A stretch of DNA of 64,000 nucleotides from Ignavibacterium sp. (GTDB lineage: Bacteria; Bacteroidota; Ignavibacteria; Ignavibacteriales; Ignavibacteriaceae): assembly GCA_018335755.1 (NCBI GenBank), contig JAGXRK010000027.1:1-64000 (forward strand), written 5' to 3'. The notes beneath the pieces were generated by a model that ran no database searches, had not been told where the DNA came from, and was given only the letters and a program-made list of their open reading frames with translations. The position numbers and the translations under genes are program-made. Below, in pieces: positions 1 through 8,780 of the stretch (positions within the stretch are counted from its first letter, which is position 1; the number at the start of each line of letters is the position of its first letter).

Positions 1-1
1 T

Positions 2-577
2 AAAAACTTAGCTGATTCGTTATTAGGTGAAAATTTCAATCTCACATTCAAAAGCGAGTTGGTAAAAGCTTCGGGTAATGAAGTGGTTGGTACATTTGAT
101 GTTGTTTCTTACAACAAATATAATTTGGATAAATATGCAAACCTCAGTTACCTTGTTGATTGCTCTGGTATAGAGTCAGGCGATTATTTTATGAGACTGA
201 CTACAACTATAAACGAAGATGTTAATCTCTATATATCTGATATACAAAGAGATGATATAGTTCTTGAGAAGGCACATCTTCTAACAAGAAACTTTAAGGG
301 TGAGAGTATTCCTGTTACTTATTCACTCGAGCAAAACTATCCAAACCCATTTAATCCAAATACTACAATCCGTTATCAGCTTCCGCAGGATGGAAGGGTA
401 ACGCTAAAAGTTTATGACATACTCGGCAGTGAAGTAGCAACTCTTGTAAATGAAGAAAAACCTGCAGGACGCTATGAAGTGAATTTCAATGCATCTTCAC
501 TAGCAAGCGGAGTTTATATATACAAAATTACTTCAGGTAGTTATGTAAGTTCGAAGAAGATGCTGTTGGTGAAATAA
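2..577 (+). CDS. T9SS type A sorting domain protein, 3' end only
   Basis: The reading frame is open from base 2, so the true start lies upstream and only the last ~190 residues are visible. The final ~85 residues form a type IX secretion C-terminal sorting domain: the NYPNPFNPNTTI signature, then the VYDILGSEVATL core, and a terminal Gly/Ser beta hairpin ending KKMLLVK. In this family the domain directs export across the outer membrane and is usually cleaved or anchored at the surface. The visible part before it is beta-rich and shows no catalytic motif, so the function of the passenger cannot be named. It shares the sorting signature with the genes at 34230 and 61675. Confidence 0.9.
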   Translation, partial: KNLADSLLGENFNLTFKSELVKASGNEVVGTFDVVSYNKYNLDKYANLSYLVDCSGIESGDYFMRLTTTINEDVNLYISDIQRDDIVLEKAHLLTRNFKGESIPVTYSLEQNYPNPFNPNTTIRYQLPQDGRVTLKVYDILGSEVATLVNEEKPAGRYEVNFNASSLASGVYIYKITSGSYVSSKKMLLVK

Positions 578-598
578 AAATAGCAGTCAAATAACATT

Positions 599-834
599 TG
601 TCATCTCAACGATTGGAATGAGGAGAGATCTTGTTCGTTCAAGAGATTTCTCTCTTCGTTCGAAATGACAGGACTCACTTGTCATTTCGAGGAGTTTACG
701 ACGAGAAATCTGGTGGAGTCTACTTTTGGATTTCTCCCTCTGGCCGAAATGACAATGCGTTTTGTCATCTCGACGAATGGAATGAGGAGAGATCTTGTTC
801 GTTCAAGAGATTTCTCTCTTCGTTCGAAATGACA
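599..834. repeat. Three units of a TGTCATTTCG palindromic repeat; the 578-899 gap
   Basis: This fills most of the 578-899 intergenic gap. Units lie at 599-670, 680-754 and 763-834. Units 1 and 3 are 72 bp and differ at only two bases. Unit 2 is 75 bp with perfect 10-bp ends, TGTCATTTCG (680-689) and CGAAATGACA (745-754). Each unit carries GAGAAATC-like and GATTTCTC-like inner arms and so could fold as a long hairpin. Related copies lie at 40313-40339, 58764-58839 and near 63952-64000. A 76-codon open frame across the block is a by-product of the repeat. Confidence 0.85.
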
Positions 835-899
835 AAATACTATTCAAGGCAATTCTTATGAGTCGCCTTTTTTATATAATGATGATCGAGTAAAGTTTT

Positions 900-2300
900 T
901 TACTCACCCTGCGCTTTTGAATAGCCAAGCTCACCATCGAACAACTGAAGTTTTTCTATGTGTACCCATTTAATTCCATATGCGGAAACTTCTCTTATCA
1001 AATCAAATATTTCATTATCGCCAATGTTTTTATAATTGCCGGTTTCATCCCGTGCAACATAACGGCAGCGGTGATGATCAACCAGCCAGATTTTAGGCAT
1101 TGGTCCCGGATATATTTTTGTTCCCCTGTTTGATATCATTTTTAGTTTTAGATTACCAACTGTTTCCGGAACTTTGGGAATGCCCCCGGGATATTCAACA
1201 AAGATATCTACACCGTGGCAGTATTCTTCAACCGGTTTATAAGTTGGCAGAAGTTCGCTTTTAATTCTTAACGGACTCGGTTCTATTAACTCATCTATTT
1301 CCATTGGTACAAGGCGCTCTATTATAGCCTTTGTAAATTCTTTTGTATTTGCTTTTCCACCCAGATCCCGCGTTTTAATTCCATCACGTAAAGTTTCAAG
1401 TAAAGCATTTTCAATCCTGGTTTTGGTTTTTTGAAGTCCGATATGCTGCAGCATCTGAAATGATGACAGCAGAAGAGCCATAGGATTTGCAATACCCTGT
1501 CCTGCAATATCAGGAGCGGAACCGTGCACAGATTCAAAAATTGCACAATGATCTCCGATATTTCCGCCGGGCGCAACTCCTAATCCGCCAACCAGGCCTG
1601 CACACAAATCGCTTACAATATCACCATAAAGATTTGGCAGTACCATTACATCAAATCGTTCCGGATTTGTGACAAGCTGCATGCAGGCGTTATCAACAAT
1701 CAGATCACCTACCTGCATTTCGGGGTAGTCCTGAGCAACTTCATAAAAACACTTCAGAAATAGACCGTCTGTTATTTTATGAATATTGGCTTTATGAACT
1801 GCAAGAACTTTTTTCCTTCCGTAAAGTTTTGCCATTTCAAAAGCATACTTGGCAATTCGGATTGAGCCGGGACGGGTGATGAGCTTTAATCCCTGAGCAA
1901 CACTTGCCGTTTGGTGATGTTCAATTCCTCCGTAAGTATCTTCTATATTCTCGCGGACAATTATCAGGTCAACATTATCAAATCTTGTTCTTACTCCGGG
2001 TAATGATTTTGCCGGGCGCACGTTTGCATAAAGCTCAAGTGTTTTTCTAAGAGTTACGTTTACTGATTTATGCCCTATACCAACCGGTGTTGTAGTTGGA
2101 CCTTTTAATGCAACCTTGTATTTCTCAACAGCTTCAAGAGTTTCTTCAGGAATACCTGTTGGATTCTTATCAATAGCGTTTAACCCTGCCTGTCTTTCAA
2201 CCCATTCTATTGGCACTTTTGCAGATTCAAATATTTCAACCACCGCATCTGATATTTCGGGACCAATACCATCACCTTTAATTAAAACTACATTAAACAT
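900..2300 (-). CDS. icd: NAD-type isocitrate dehydrogenase with C-terminal extension
   Basis: Catalyses oxidative decarboxylation of isocitrate to 2-oxoglutarate in the TCA cycle; cytosolic. Visible motifs are GDGIGPE (9-15), the substrate-binding Arg region RKTLELYANVRP (85-96), VREN (115-118), Lys170 in HKAN, and the metal-binding aspartates in NLYGDIVSD (223-231). The cofactor loop reads HGSAPDIAG with Asp264. In this family Asp here goes with NAD+ preference, while NADP enzymes have Lys-Tyr. At 466 residues it is longer than the ~330-residue core, because residues from about 335 form an extra C-terminal domain as in Thermus-type enzymes. It is a single gene reading away from the sensor kinase. 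3-isopropylmalate dehydrogenase is less likely given the extension and the IEDTYGG loop. Confidence 0.92.
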   Translation of the reverse strand: MFNVVLIKGDGIGPEISDAVVEIFESAKVPIEWVERQAGLNAIDKNPTGIPEETLEAVEKYKVALKGPTTTPVGIGHKSVNVTLRKTLELYANVRPAKSLPGVRTRFDNVDLIIVRENIEDTYGGIEHHQTASVAQGLKLITRPGSIRIAKYAFEMAKLYGRKKVLAVHKANIHKITDGLFLKCFYEVAQDYPEMQVGDLIVDNACMQLVTNPERFDVMVLPNLYGDIVSDLCAGLVGGLGVAPGGNIGDHCAIFESVHGSAPDIAGQGIANPMALLLSSFQMLQHIGLQKTKTRIENALLETLRDGIKTRDLGGKANTKEFTKAIIERLVPMEIDELIEPSPLRIKSELLPTYKPVEEYCHGVDIFVEYPGGIPKVPETVGNLKLKMISNRGTKIYPGPMPKIWLVDHHRCRYVARDETGNYKNIGDNEIFDLIREVSAYGIKWVHIEKLQLFDGELGYSKAQGE

Positions 2301-2513
2301 AAGTATACTCTCATAATCTGAATATTTAAATAAATCGTAAATGAATGATTAAAAATATGAAATCTTTACGGTAATGTTAAGACAACATTTAAGTGAATAA
2401 CAAATCTGGTAAAGATTGTACCGGAGTTATCTATTACTGTATAAAAGATAAAATATCGGGTGGGTTGTATCAAGAAATAACCGAAAAAGCAAAACCCCCA
2501 GGAGTGAAATAGT

Positions 2514-4454
2514 TTAACGAGCAATCCCGGTTTTTGATGTACCAATTTTATTTATTAAAGATAGATCTAGTTCTTTATCAAAAGTTACGGTAAAAACAGA
2601 GCCAATATTTTTTTCGCTGTCAACCTCAATACCGGCGCTGTTTATTTCAATATATTTTTTAACAAGTGCCAGTCCAAGCCCGTTGCCCTCGTACTCACGC
2701 TTGTGACCGGCATCTTCCTGTGAAAAAGGTGAAAATAAATTTTTCATATATTCGGAACTCATACCAATGCCGCTGTCACGAATTTCAACTCTTATTTTAT
2801 TATAAGTTTCAATAACCGCTACTTCAACAAATCCTTTAGGAGTGTATTTAATTGCATTATTAATAAGGTTCTGGAAAATCTGGTTAACAGTATATTTGTC
2901 TGCAATAATATTCAGACTATCGCAATGCTTAACCAAGCGAAGCTGCAACCCTTTGTCTTCCGCAAGTGAACGAAATTCGTTTACCATATTTTTAAGTTCA
3001 GAAACAATATCGAAATTTTCATAATCCGGTTTATAGTTTCCGCTTTGCACCGAAGACATACTTAGTATCATATCAATTGTTCTTTGCAGTCTTTTGCCTG
3101 CACTTCTGACAGAATCCAGTATTACTTTAAGTTCTTCATCACCGTTTTGAATTTCATCTGCCAATAGCGGAACAGAAGTTAAAATTACATTAAGCGGAGT
3201 TCTTATCTCGTGGGACATTTGTGCAAGAAATGCGCTTTTTAATCTATCCGATTCCTTAGCTTTTTCAAGAGTACTTATTAATTCTTTCTGAATGCTTTTT
3301 ATCTGAGAGATATCCAGCACCTGAATTATATTATGCTTAACCTTCTTTTGATTATCGAAAATAGGAACGGATTTTACGATTACATTTATTTCAGAACCGC
3401 TTCTTCTTACAAGCACCTTTTCTGATGTGATATCAACGACAGCGGGATCCTGCTTAGGCATATTTTCATTTGTGAAAAACTCTATTTTATCATTATCTAT
3501 AAGACATCGGATATGCATATTGATTAATTCATCCGGCTGATATCCAACCATTTTACAGAATGATTTATTGACCCGCATTACTTCATTTTCAGGGGAAAGC
3601 ATAACCATTCCGATTGGTGCATTTTCAAACATCAACCTGAACTGCTCTTCGCTTTTGATCAATGAGTATTCAGCTTTTTTTCTGTAATTAATTTCTTCTG
3701 TTAGCTCATCTAATTTACTTTTTATAAAGTCGTGGACTTTTTTATTAAGCACTTCTACCTGCGAGGACGACTTATCCAATTCAAGCAATACATTATCTAT
3801 CCGGTCAGCCAACAGACCTATTTCATCTCTTTTTTTAGATTTAATCCCTTCAATATCATCTGGCTCTTTTACACGCTCTAGCTTTTTTAAAACTTTTATA
3901 AGCGGACGGAATGAAATTAAACTCATAAAATAAGTAAATATCATTCCCGCAAACAGAATAGTAAGACTAAATAATCCGGTTAGTAATTTTTGATTGTGAA
4001 GATTGAAGGCATCTTTTGAAACGACAAAACCAACATAAACTTTTCCGATTTCAGAGAATCGTGTTTTTATCGGTAAAACTACTTTAAAGACACTTTCGTT
4101 TTTTGATATCTCTTCAACCTCTTTGGTCATAATATAATAATTCGATTCAGCTTCATCAATATTAATTCCGCCGAACACTTCACCTGCAGTGTTTTCTAAA
4201 ACAAGGTAGGCAGCCTTGTTCAAATTCATCAGATCTTTTACAATTTTCTTATCATCAAATTTTTTCTGCCAGAAAATTTCAGGATTGCCTTCAAAATAGT
4301 TTAAAAATATTTGCGCCTTATATTGAAATTTTTCACGCGTATCCTGCTCAAACTTGGATGTAAAATAAAAGTAAATAATTCCTGATATGACTATAAAGAA
4401 CAAAGTAAACTGTATCGTAAGCTTTGTTTGAAATTTATAAGAGTTAAGTTTCAT
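2514..4454 (-). CDS. Membrane-bound PAS sensor histidine kinase
   Basis: Hybrid-less sensor kinase of ~646 residues. Order: TM helix (~12-32), extracytoplasmic sensor domain (~33-155), second TM (~156-180), HAMP-like segment, coiled coil, PAS domain (~275-395), HisKA with the phospho-acceptor in MSHEIRTPLN, and a HATPase_c domain with N (NLINNAIKYT), G1 (DSGIGM) and G2 (GNGLGLAL) boxes. It should autophosphorylate on the histidine in response to a periplasmic or PAS-sensed signal. There is no receiver domain and no adjacent response regulator, so its partner is unknown. The ATG at 4454 is preferred because it is preceded by ACGGAAA; a TTG 39 bases upstream would give 13 more residues. Confidence 0.88.
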   Translation of the reverse strand: MKLNSYKFQTKLTIQFTLFFIVISGIIYFYFTSKFEQDTREKFQYKAQIFLNYFEGNPEIFWQKKFDDKKIVKDLMNLNKAAYLVLENTAGEVFGGINIDEAESNYYIMTKEVEEISKNESVFKVVLPIKTRFSEIGKVYVGFVVSKDAFNLHNQKLLTGLFSLTILFAGMIFTYFMSLISFRPLIKVLKKLERVKEPDDIEGIKSKKRDEIGLLADRIDNVLLELDKSSSQVEVLNKKVHDFIKSKLDELTEEINYRKKAEYSLIKSEEQFRLMFENAPIGMVMLSPENEVMRVNKSFCKMVGYQPDELINMHIRCLIDNDKIEFFTNENMPKQDPAVVDITSEKVLVRRSGSEINVIVKSVPIFDNQKKVKHNIIQVLDISQIKSIQKELISTLEKAKESDRLKSAFLAQMSHEIRTPLNVILTSVPLLADEIQNGDEELKVILDSVRSAGKRLQRTIDMILSMSSVQSGNYKPDYENFDIVSELKNMVNEFRSLAEDKGLQLRLVKHCDSLNIIADKYTVNQIFQNLINNAIKYTPKGFVEVAVIETYNKIRVEIRDSGIGMSSEYMKNLFSPFSQEDAGHKREYEGNGLGLALVKKYIEINSAGIEVDSEKNIGSVFTVTFDKELDLSLINKIGTSKTGIAR

Positions 4455-4624
4455 TGATTTTCCGTAATAAATAAGCTTTTTTAATAAAATCAATCAAAAT
4501 TGATATGCTTATGCTTCAAGATGAATGCCGATTTTTTAATGAAAAATAATTGCTAAAAAGGGGTTCAGAAGAGATGAGGTGTATCATACTGAGAAGAGCG
4601 GTATGCTGGAAAACACTATTTCAA

Positions 4625-5983
4625 TTAAGATTTGAGATTTCTGCTGTTTGAAGAAATATATTTTTTAACATCGAATTTTTTTTCGGCACCATTACGATTC
4701 ATATATCTTATTTTGCCATAAACCGGTCTTTCAAACCAGGGGCGATCGTGAATTCCGCCAATCGACCAGGCGATACCTGTATAACCATTAGGATCTCTGC
4801 CATCCAGTTCATATTTGTCATTCAGATAGATTGCTGTTTTTAAAGCATCTTCGGGTGATTTTGTCCATTCTAAAATTTTTTTTGCCCAGTACATTCGCAT
4901 ATAGCCGTGCATTTTACCGATTGTAACCATTTCCGTTTGTGCAGCATTCCAAAGATCTTCGTGTGTTCTAGAATTCTCAAATTCTTCTAAAGTGTAAACG
5001 AATTCACGCTCATCTTTGCGGTGTTCATTAAGTGAAGTTTTTGCCCAATCGTGAAAGCCGTCAAATGAATCATAATTTTTATTGAAGTAACAGAAGTTAT
5101 CAGATAATTCCCTTCTCACAATCAATTCCTCAAGAAATGATTTTTCGGATTCTTTATTTCCATTTAACCTTTGTGTTTCAAGCGCAACCCGCTGAGCAGA
5201 GATTTGTCCAAAATGCAAATAAGGTGAGAGATTTGATTGTCCATCTTTTGTGGGATCATTTCTTAATTCATTATACTTTTCAAATTTTTTACTGAGAAAA
5301 TATTCTAATGATTTTTTCGCAGCTTTTTCACCTGGCAATATCCAATCAACTTCTTTTACATCGCGATTAACTTTTAACGACTTTTCGATTTTATTCCAAT
5401 CTGTTTTATCGAATGAAATTTCACCTTTGCTCATCTTCTTCAGAGATGGAAACTCATCCATAAACTCAATCAAGGCTTTGTTTATCTTTGGGCGAATTGT
5501 GTAGGCAGCAAATTCTGTTTTATCAGAAACATATAAAGCGGGGACAATATTACGTGCATCAACTTCATAAAACGGAATTGAGATTTGTTTTGCAACATCA
5601 CGTTTCCATATTCTTTTTATTTTAAGAGGATCAAAATCTGAAACTAGAATTGAAGCTTTTATTTTTTTTAAGAACTTAGGAATTTCTTCCTCAGGTTTAC
5701 CTGATAACAAAAAAAATGGAAGATTATATTTTGTTAATTCTGATTCAATCTCCATCAACCCTTTCAGCATAAATCCATATTGACGAATAGTTGCTTCGAG
5801 AAAATTTGGAACAAGATTAAATATAACCGCTAAAGGCTTCTTATTCTCACGGGCTAATTGTTGCGAAAAAAGCAAAGCCCAGTTATCGTGAACCCGCTGA
5901 TCGCGGCTCATCCAGTAAACAACCGGTCCGCTGGTTTCATTGCCTTTTTGAAGAAGTCTGGTTCTTTTAGAATTAATGCTCAA
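4625..5983 (-). CDS. phr: Class II CPD photolyase
   Basis: Deoxyribodipyrimidine photo-lyase that repairs cyclobutane pyrimidine dimers using FAD and blue light. The N-terminal photolyase alpha/beta domain starts at VVYWMSRDQRVHDNWAL, and the C-terminal half is the helical FAD-binding domain, with the class II patterns NLSPYLHFGQISAQRVA, ELIVRRELSDNFCYF, MHGYMRMYWAKKILEW and DGRDPNGYTGIAWSIGG. Its 452 residues are normal for class II. The start is a TTG at 5983, since no in-frame ATG lies upstream of the conserved domain. The gene sits 9 bp after hicA on the same strand, so it may be co-transcribed with the toxin-antitoxin pair. A second, unrelated photolyase-family gene lies just upstream at 6486. 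Confidence 0.93.
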   Translation of the reverse strand: MSINSKRTRLLQKGNETSGPVVYWMSRDQRVHDNWALLFSQQLARENKKPLAVIFNLVPNFLEATIRQYGFMLKGLMEIESELTKYNLPFFLLSGKPEEEIPKFLKKIKASILVSDFDPLKIKRIWKRDVAKQISIPFYEVDARNIVPALYVSDKTEFAAYTIRPKINKALIEFMDEFPSLKKMSKGEISFDKTDWNKIEKSLKVNRDVKEVDWILPGEKAAKKSLEYFLSKKFEKYNELRNDPTKDGQSNLSPYLHFGQISAQRVALETQRLNGNKESEKSFLEELIVRRELSDNFCYFNKNYDSFDGFHDWAKTSLNEHRKDEREFVYTLEEFENSRTHEDLWNAAQTEMVTIGKMHGYMRMYWAKKILEWTKSPEDALKTAIYLNDKYELDGRDPNGYTGIAWSIGGIHDRPWFERPVYGKIRYMNRNGAEKKFDVKKYISSNSRNLKS

Positions 5984-5992
5984 AGTTTGTAA

Positions 5993-6214
5993 CTAAAGTA
6001 GTTTGATAAATTGCTCCACTGAAAGATCGGCAGATCTGATAATAGACCTAAGCGTTCCCCGATCAAGAGTTTTATGATTTGGAACAGTAATTTGCCCGAA
6101 TGGATTATCTCTTCTCAAAATTATGTGACTGCCTCTCTGTCTTTTAATATAAAATCCAACCTTCTCCAAAACTCTCACACACTCTTGGCCGGAAATAACT
6201 GGCAAAGCACTCAT
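5993..6214 (-). CDS. hicA: HicA-family mRNA interferase toxin
   Basis: A 73-residue protein with the compact dsRNA-binding-like HicA fold. The pattern is ISGQECVRVLEKVGFYIKRQ, then GSHIILRR with the catalytic histidine, and a VPNHKTLDRGTLRSIIR tail. HicA cleaves mRNA when released from HicB. Its start overlaps the stop of the antitoxin gene by four bases (ATGA), so translation is probably coupled. The order antitoxin-then-toxin is less common than toxin-first. It lies between two photolyase-family genes. Confidence 0.9.
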   Translation of the reverse strand: MSALPVISGQECVRVLEKVGFYIKRQRGSHIILRRDNPFGQITVPNHKTLDRGTLRSIIRSADLSVEQFIKLL

Positions 6215-6417
6215 ACTGCTACAACAATAGTCTCAAATGTTTCAGGGGGAATAGGCAGATTATCTTCCTTTAAAGCTTCCAGATAAAGAGCTATTGCGTC
6301 TTTAATATTTTGTAATGCAGATTCCTTTGATTCACCCTGACTTACACAACCAGGCAGACTCGGACATTCAGCTACCCAATATCTATCTTCTCCCGGGTAT
6401 ATTACAACTTGTCTCAT
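6211..6417 (-). CDS. hicB: HicB-family antitoxin
   Basis: A 68-residue HicB-like protein with a partial RNase-H-like fold (YPGEDRYWVAECPSLPGCVSQGESKESALQNIKDAI). It ends without the C-terminal helix-turn-helix or ribbon-helix-helix of long HicB proteins, so it probably neutralises HicA by direct binding rather than as a classical DNA-bound repressor. The ATG at 6417 follows an AAAGGTGA ribosome site. It is first in a two-gene unit with hicA and overlaps it by four bases. Confidence 0.9.
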   Translation of the reverse strand: MRQVVIYPGEDRYWVAECPSLPGCVSQGESKESALQNIKDAIALYLEALKEDNLPIPPETFETIVVAV

Positions 6418-6485
6418 TTTTCACCTTTTAGCTTTAGACAAAAATAGTCGTTTTGATAAAAGAAAACATCATTAAAAACTTAGAA

Positions 6486-7979
6486 CTATTTTAATTTATT
6501 TAGAAAGCTCTCAGCTATCTTTAAGTGCTTTTTAAGTTTATCTTTATCCATCTTATTAAGCTGTACTATCATCATACTCATACGCGGATTTTTTTCAAAC
6601 ACTTTTTTATGATTGTGAATGAATCGCCAATAAAGAGCATCCCATATTTCACACCAATCGCCCTTTTCAAAATTACTCATTTTTTTGATGTAGTTTGAAG
6701 ATGAAATATATGGTTTTGTGCAAATCAGTCCTCCGTCAGCATACTGACTCATTCCATAAACATTAGGTACCATCACCCAATCATAAGCATCAATATACAT
6801 TTCCATAAACCATTTATAAACTTCATCGGGATCAATTTCACAAAGCAGCATAAAATTACCGAGGATCATTAGTCGTTCAATATGATGTGTATAGGATTTT
6901 TCCAGAACTCTTTTGATTACTGTATCAACCGGCTCAATTCCGGTATTTGCATCATAAAAAGCTTTTGGCATTTTTCTATTGAACTTAAAATAATTTGTTG
7001 TTCGCTGTTTTACACCTTCAAGCAGATAAACAGCACGCATATACTCACGCCAGCCAATAATCTGACGAATAAATCCTTCCAAAGAATTAAGCGGCACATC
7101 ATTTTTATCAGCAAACTGCAGGGCTTTATCAACCACTTGCTTTGGTGTAAGCAGGCCGGAGTTTAACATTGGAGTAAGAACAGAATGAAACAGATAAGTT
7201 TCATCCTGATCGATTGCATCTTCAAAATCTCCAAAAAGTTTAAATCGATTTGTCAGAAATTCATTCAGCCATTCTTCCGCTTGTTCAAATGTAACCGGAT
7301 AAATAAAATCAAATCCATCTCCGGGATTGTTTGGAAAATGTTTCTCCACATAATCAATTGCTTCAATTTCATATTCTGTAGTATCCGGAAATTTTAATCG
7401 CGGTGTCTTAAATCCTTTAGGTGGTTTTTTTCTGTTCTCGTCATCAAAACTCCATTTGCCGCCGATAGGTTTACCACTTTCTAAAAGAATGTTAAACCGT
7501 TTTCTTTGCTCAATGTAGAATGATGCCATTAAATAAGATTTCTGTTTTGAGAAGAACTCTCTCAAATAATTCTCATCAGATAAGAACATTGGTGATGGAT
7601 ATTTAATAAATCTTTTATGAAGCTGATTTATCATTTTTTGAATTCTTTTTTCAAGTATGAAATCAGTTACTTCCGCATAATGAAAAACATTTATTCTCAT
7701 TTTATTGAAGAAAACAGACAGGTAATTCGAACGGCGGTCTTCTTTGAAGCTTGAGTATTGAAGATATATTACATTATAACCTTGATCAGTGAGGTGTTTT
7801 TCGTAAGCTTTCATTGAGGCGCGGTGGAATATTAGTTTCTTTTTATGAAACCGAAACGGGTACCTGATATCACCAAAGAACAACGGATCTTCAATTAAAA
7901 ATATTCTTCTGTCTTTATGAAGGGCAGGATGATTATTAAACAACTGATGGGGAAAGATTAGAACAGCTTCATTTACCAT
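6486..7979 (-). CDS. Prokaryotic cryptochrome/(6-4) photolyase-like protein without the Fe-S cysteine set
   Basis: A 497-residue member of the bacterial cryptochrome/(6-4) photolyase family (FeS-BCP/CryPro type). It has the N-terminal DPRP-like domain (LIFPHQLF, LIEDPLFF), GGKWSFDDENRKK at ~173-185, the FAD-domain pattern EGFIRQIIGWREYMRAVYL and YADGG.CTKPYISSSNYIKKMS near 413-435. Characterised members bind a 4Fe-4S cluster through four cysteines. This protein has only three in total (C380, C420, C443). The pair normally found between the SNYIKKMS and ALYWRF segments is replaced by NFEKGD. Light-dependent repair or signalling is therefore inferred from family only. It is on the same strand as hicBA, 68 bp upstream of hicB. 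Confidence 0.85.
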   Translation of the reverse strand: MVNEAVLIFPHQLFNNHPALHKDRRIFLIEDPLFFGDIRYPFRFHKKKLIFHRASMKAYEKHLTDQGYNVIYLQYSSFKEDRRSNYLSVFFNKMRINVFHYAEVTDFILEKRIQKMINQLHKRFIKYPSPMFLSDENYLREFFSKQKSYLMASFYIEQRKRFNILLESGKPIGGKWSFDDENRKKPPKGFKTPRLKFPDTTEYEIEAIDYVEKHFPNNPGDGFDFIYPVTFEQAEEWLNEFLTNRFKLFGDFEDAIDQDETYLFHSVLTPMLNSGLLTPKQVVDKALQFADKNDVPLNSLEGFIRQIIGWREYMRAVYLLEGVKQRTTNYFKFNRKMPKAFYDANTGIEPVDTVIKRVLEKSYTHHIERLMILGNFMLLCEIDPDEVYKWFMEMYIDAYDWVMVPNVYGMSQYADGGLICTKPYISSSNYIKKMSNFEKGDWCEIWDALYWRFIHNHKKVFEKNPRMSMMIVQLNKMDKDKLKKHLKIAESFLNKLK

Positions 7980-8094
7980 CTTCCTAAATACTCACAATTC
8001 TTTGTAAAAATGAACAATAATTAACCTTCTGTTTTTATTTATACTTAAAAAACGTGATAGAGGAAAAATTAGTTCACTTAAGGGGGATAACAAT

Positions 8095-8131
8095 GGGGTC
8101 CCGGCTGTAAACTGTTTAGCCGCCAGGACCC
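8095..8131. other. GC-rich stem-loop between the cryptochrome-like and redoxin genes
   Basis: GGGTCC (8096-8101) pairs with GGACCC (8126-8131). The stem continues with CGGCT (8102-8106) and AGCCG (8118-8122), with an A/T-rich loop and a CCA bulge. It lies 19 bp past the stop of the redoxin gene on the minus strand and could slow transcription, but no run of T follows on either strand. A small structured RNA is also possible. Confidence 0.45.
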
Positions 8132-8149
8132 TTAAAATCTAAATAGTAA

Positions 8150-8749
8150 TTAATACTTTACACTGCATCCATAGGGGGTTGAGCTTTGAGTGCTTACACT
8201 TTTCCCACTCAACAGTTCATCTAAAGCCAGAGAAATATAATTCTTTGCACCTTTTACATCTTTAACATCGGTTGTTGCTTTATCATCTATACCGCCTGCA
8301 TAAACAAGAACACCTTCTGCATTTATGATGTACATATGCGGAGTTGTTTTTGCACCATACATTTTCCCGACTTTCCCATCTTCATCTATCAGATATGCAG
8401 TAAATTTTGCGTCGTGTTTCTTTGATCGCTTATTAATTTCTTCGACAGAAAAATTTCCTTGCTTACCTTTGTTAGATGAGCATATAGTCAACCATACAAC
8501 ATTCTGAGCCGTATATTTTTTTTGCAAGTTCTGCATATTTTTTGCATCATAATGTTTTTTAACAAATGGACAATCGTAATTTATCCATTCAAGAACAACA
8601 TTCTTACCGGCAAAATCTCTTAATGAATGTTCATTGTCATTGGAATCGACAAGTTTAAAATTTGGAGCAGCTTCATTTAGTGTTGCCTTCTGTGCAAAAA
8701 CAGATCCGGTAAAGGCAATGAGTAAGAATAACACAAATTTTCTGACCAT
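8150..8749 (-). CDS. Exported thioredoxin-fold (redoxin/AhpC-TSA-like) protein
   Basis: A 199-residue protein with a signal peptide (cleavage likely after SVFAQ) and a thioredoxin-like fold: APNFKLVDSNDNEHSLRDFAGKNVVLEW, then YDCPFVKKHYD, and the cis-Pro loop TTPHMYII. The active-site region keeps one cysteine (C in DCPFVKK), not a CxxC pair, so a classical disulfide reductase role is doubtful; a peroxiredoxin-like or thiol-scaffold role fits better. A very strong ribosome site, AGGAGG, precedes the ATG at 8749. It follows the DsbD-like gene by 31 bp on the same strand, suggesting a shared envelope-redox unit. Confidence 0.85.
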   Translation of the reverse strand: MVRKFVLFLLIAFTGSVFAQKATLNEAAPNFKLVDSNDNEHSLRDFAGKNVVLEWINYDCPFVKKHYDAKNMQNLQKKYTAQNVVWLTICSSNKGKQGNFSVEEINKRSKKHDAKFTAYLIDEDGKVGKMYGAKTTPHMYIINAEGVLVYAGGIDDKATTDVKDVKGAKNYISLALDELLSGKSVSTQSSTPYGCSVKY

Positions 8750-8780
8750 AGGAACCTCCTGTAATATTATTGATAACCAA

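Noticed and set aside
599..834. Three regularly spaced repeats suggestive of a CRISPR array
   Set aside because: The units are 72-75 bp palindromes with only ~9-bp gaps, there are no spacers and no cas genes in the window.
631..861. A 76-codon open frame downstream of the T9SS protein
   Set aside because: It runs through the palindromic repeat units and its translation repeats the same short segment (SFEMTK, SFKRFLSSFE), so it is a by-product of the repeat and not a gene.
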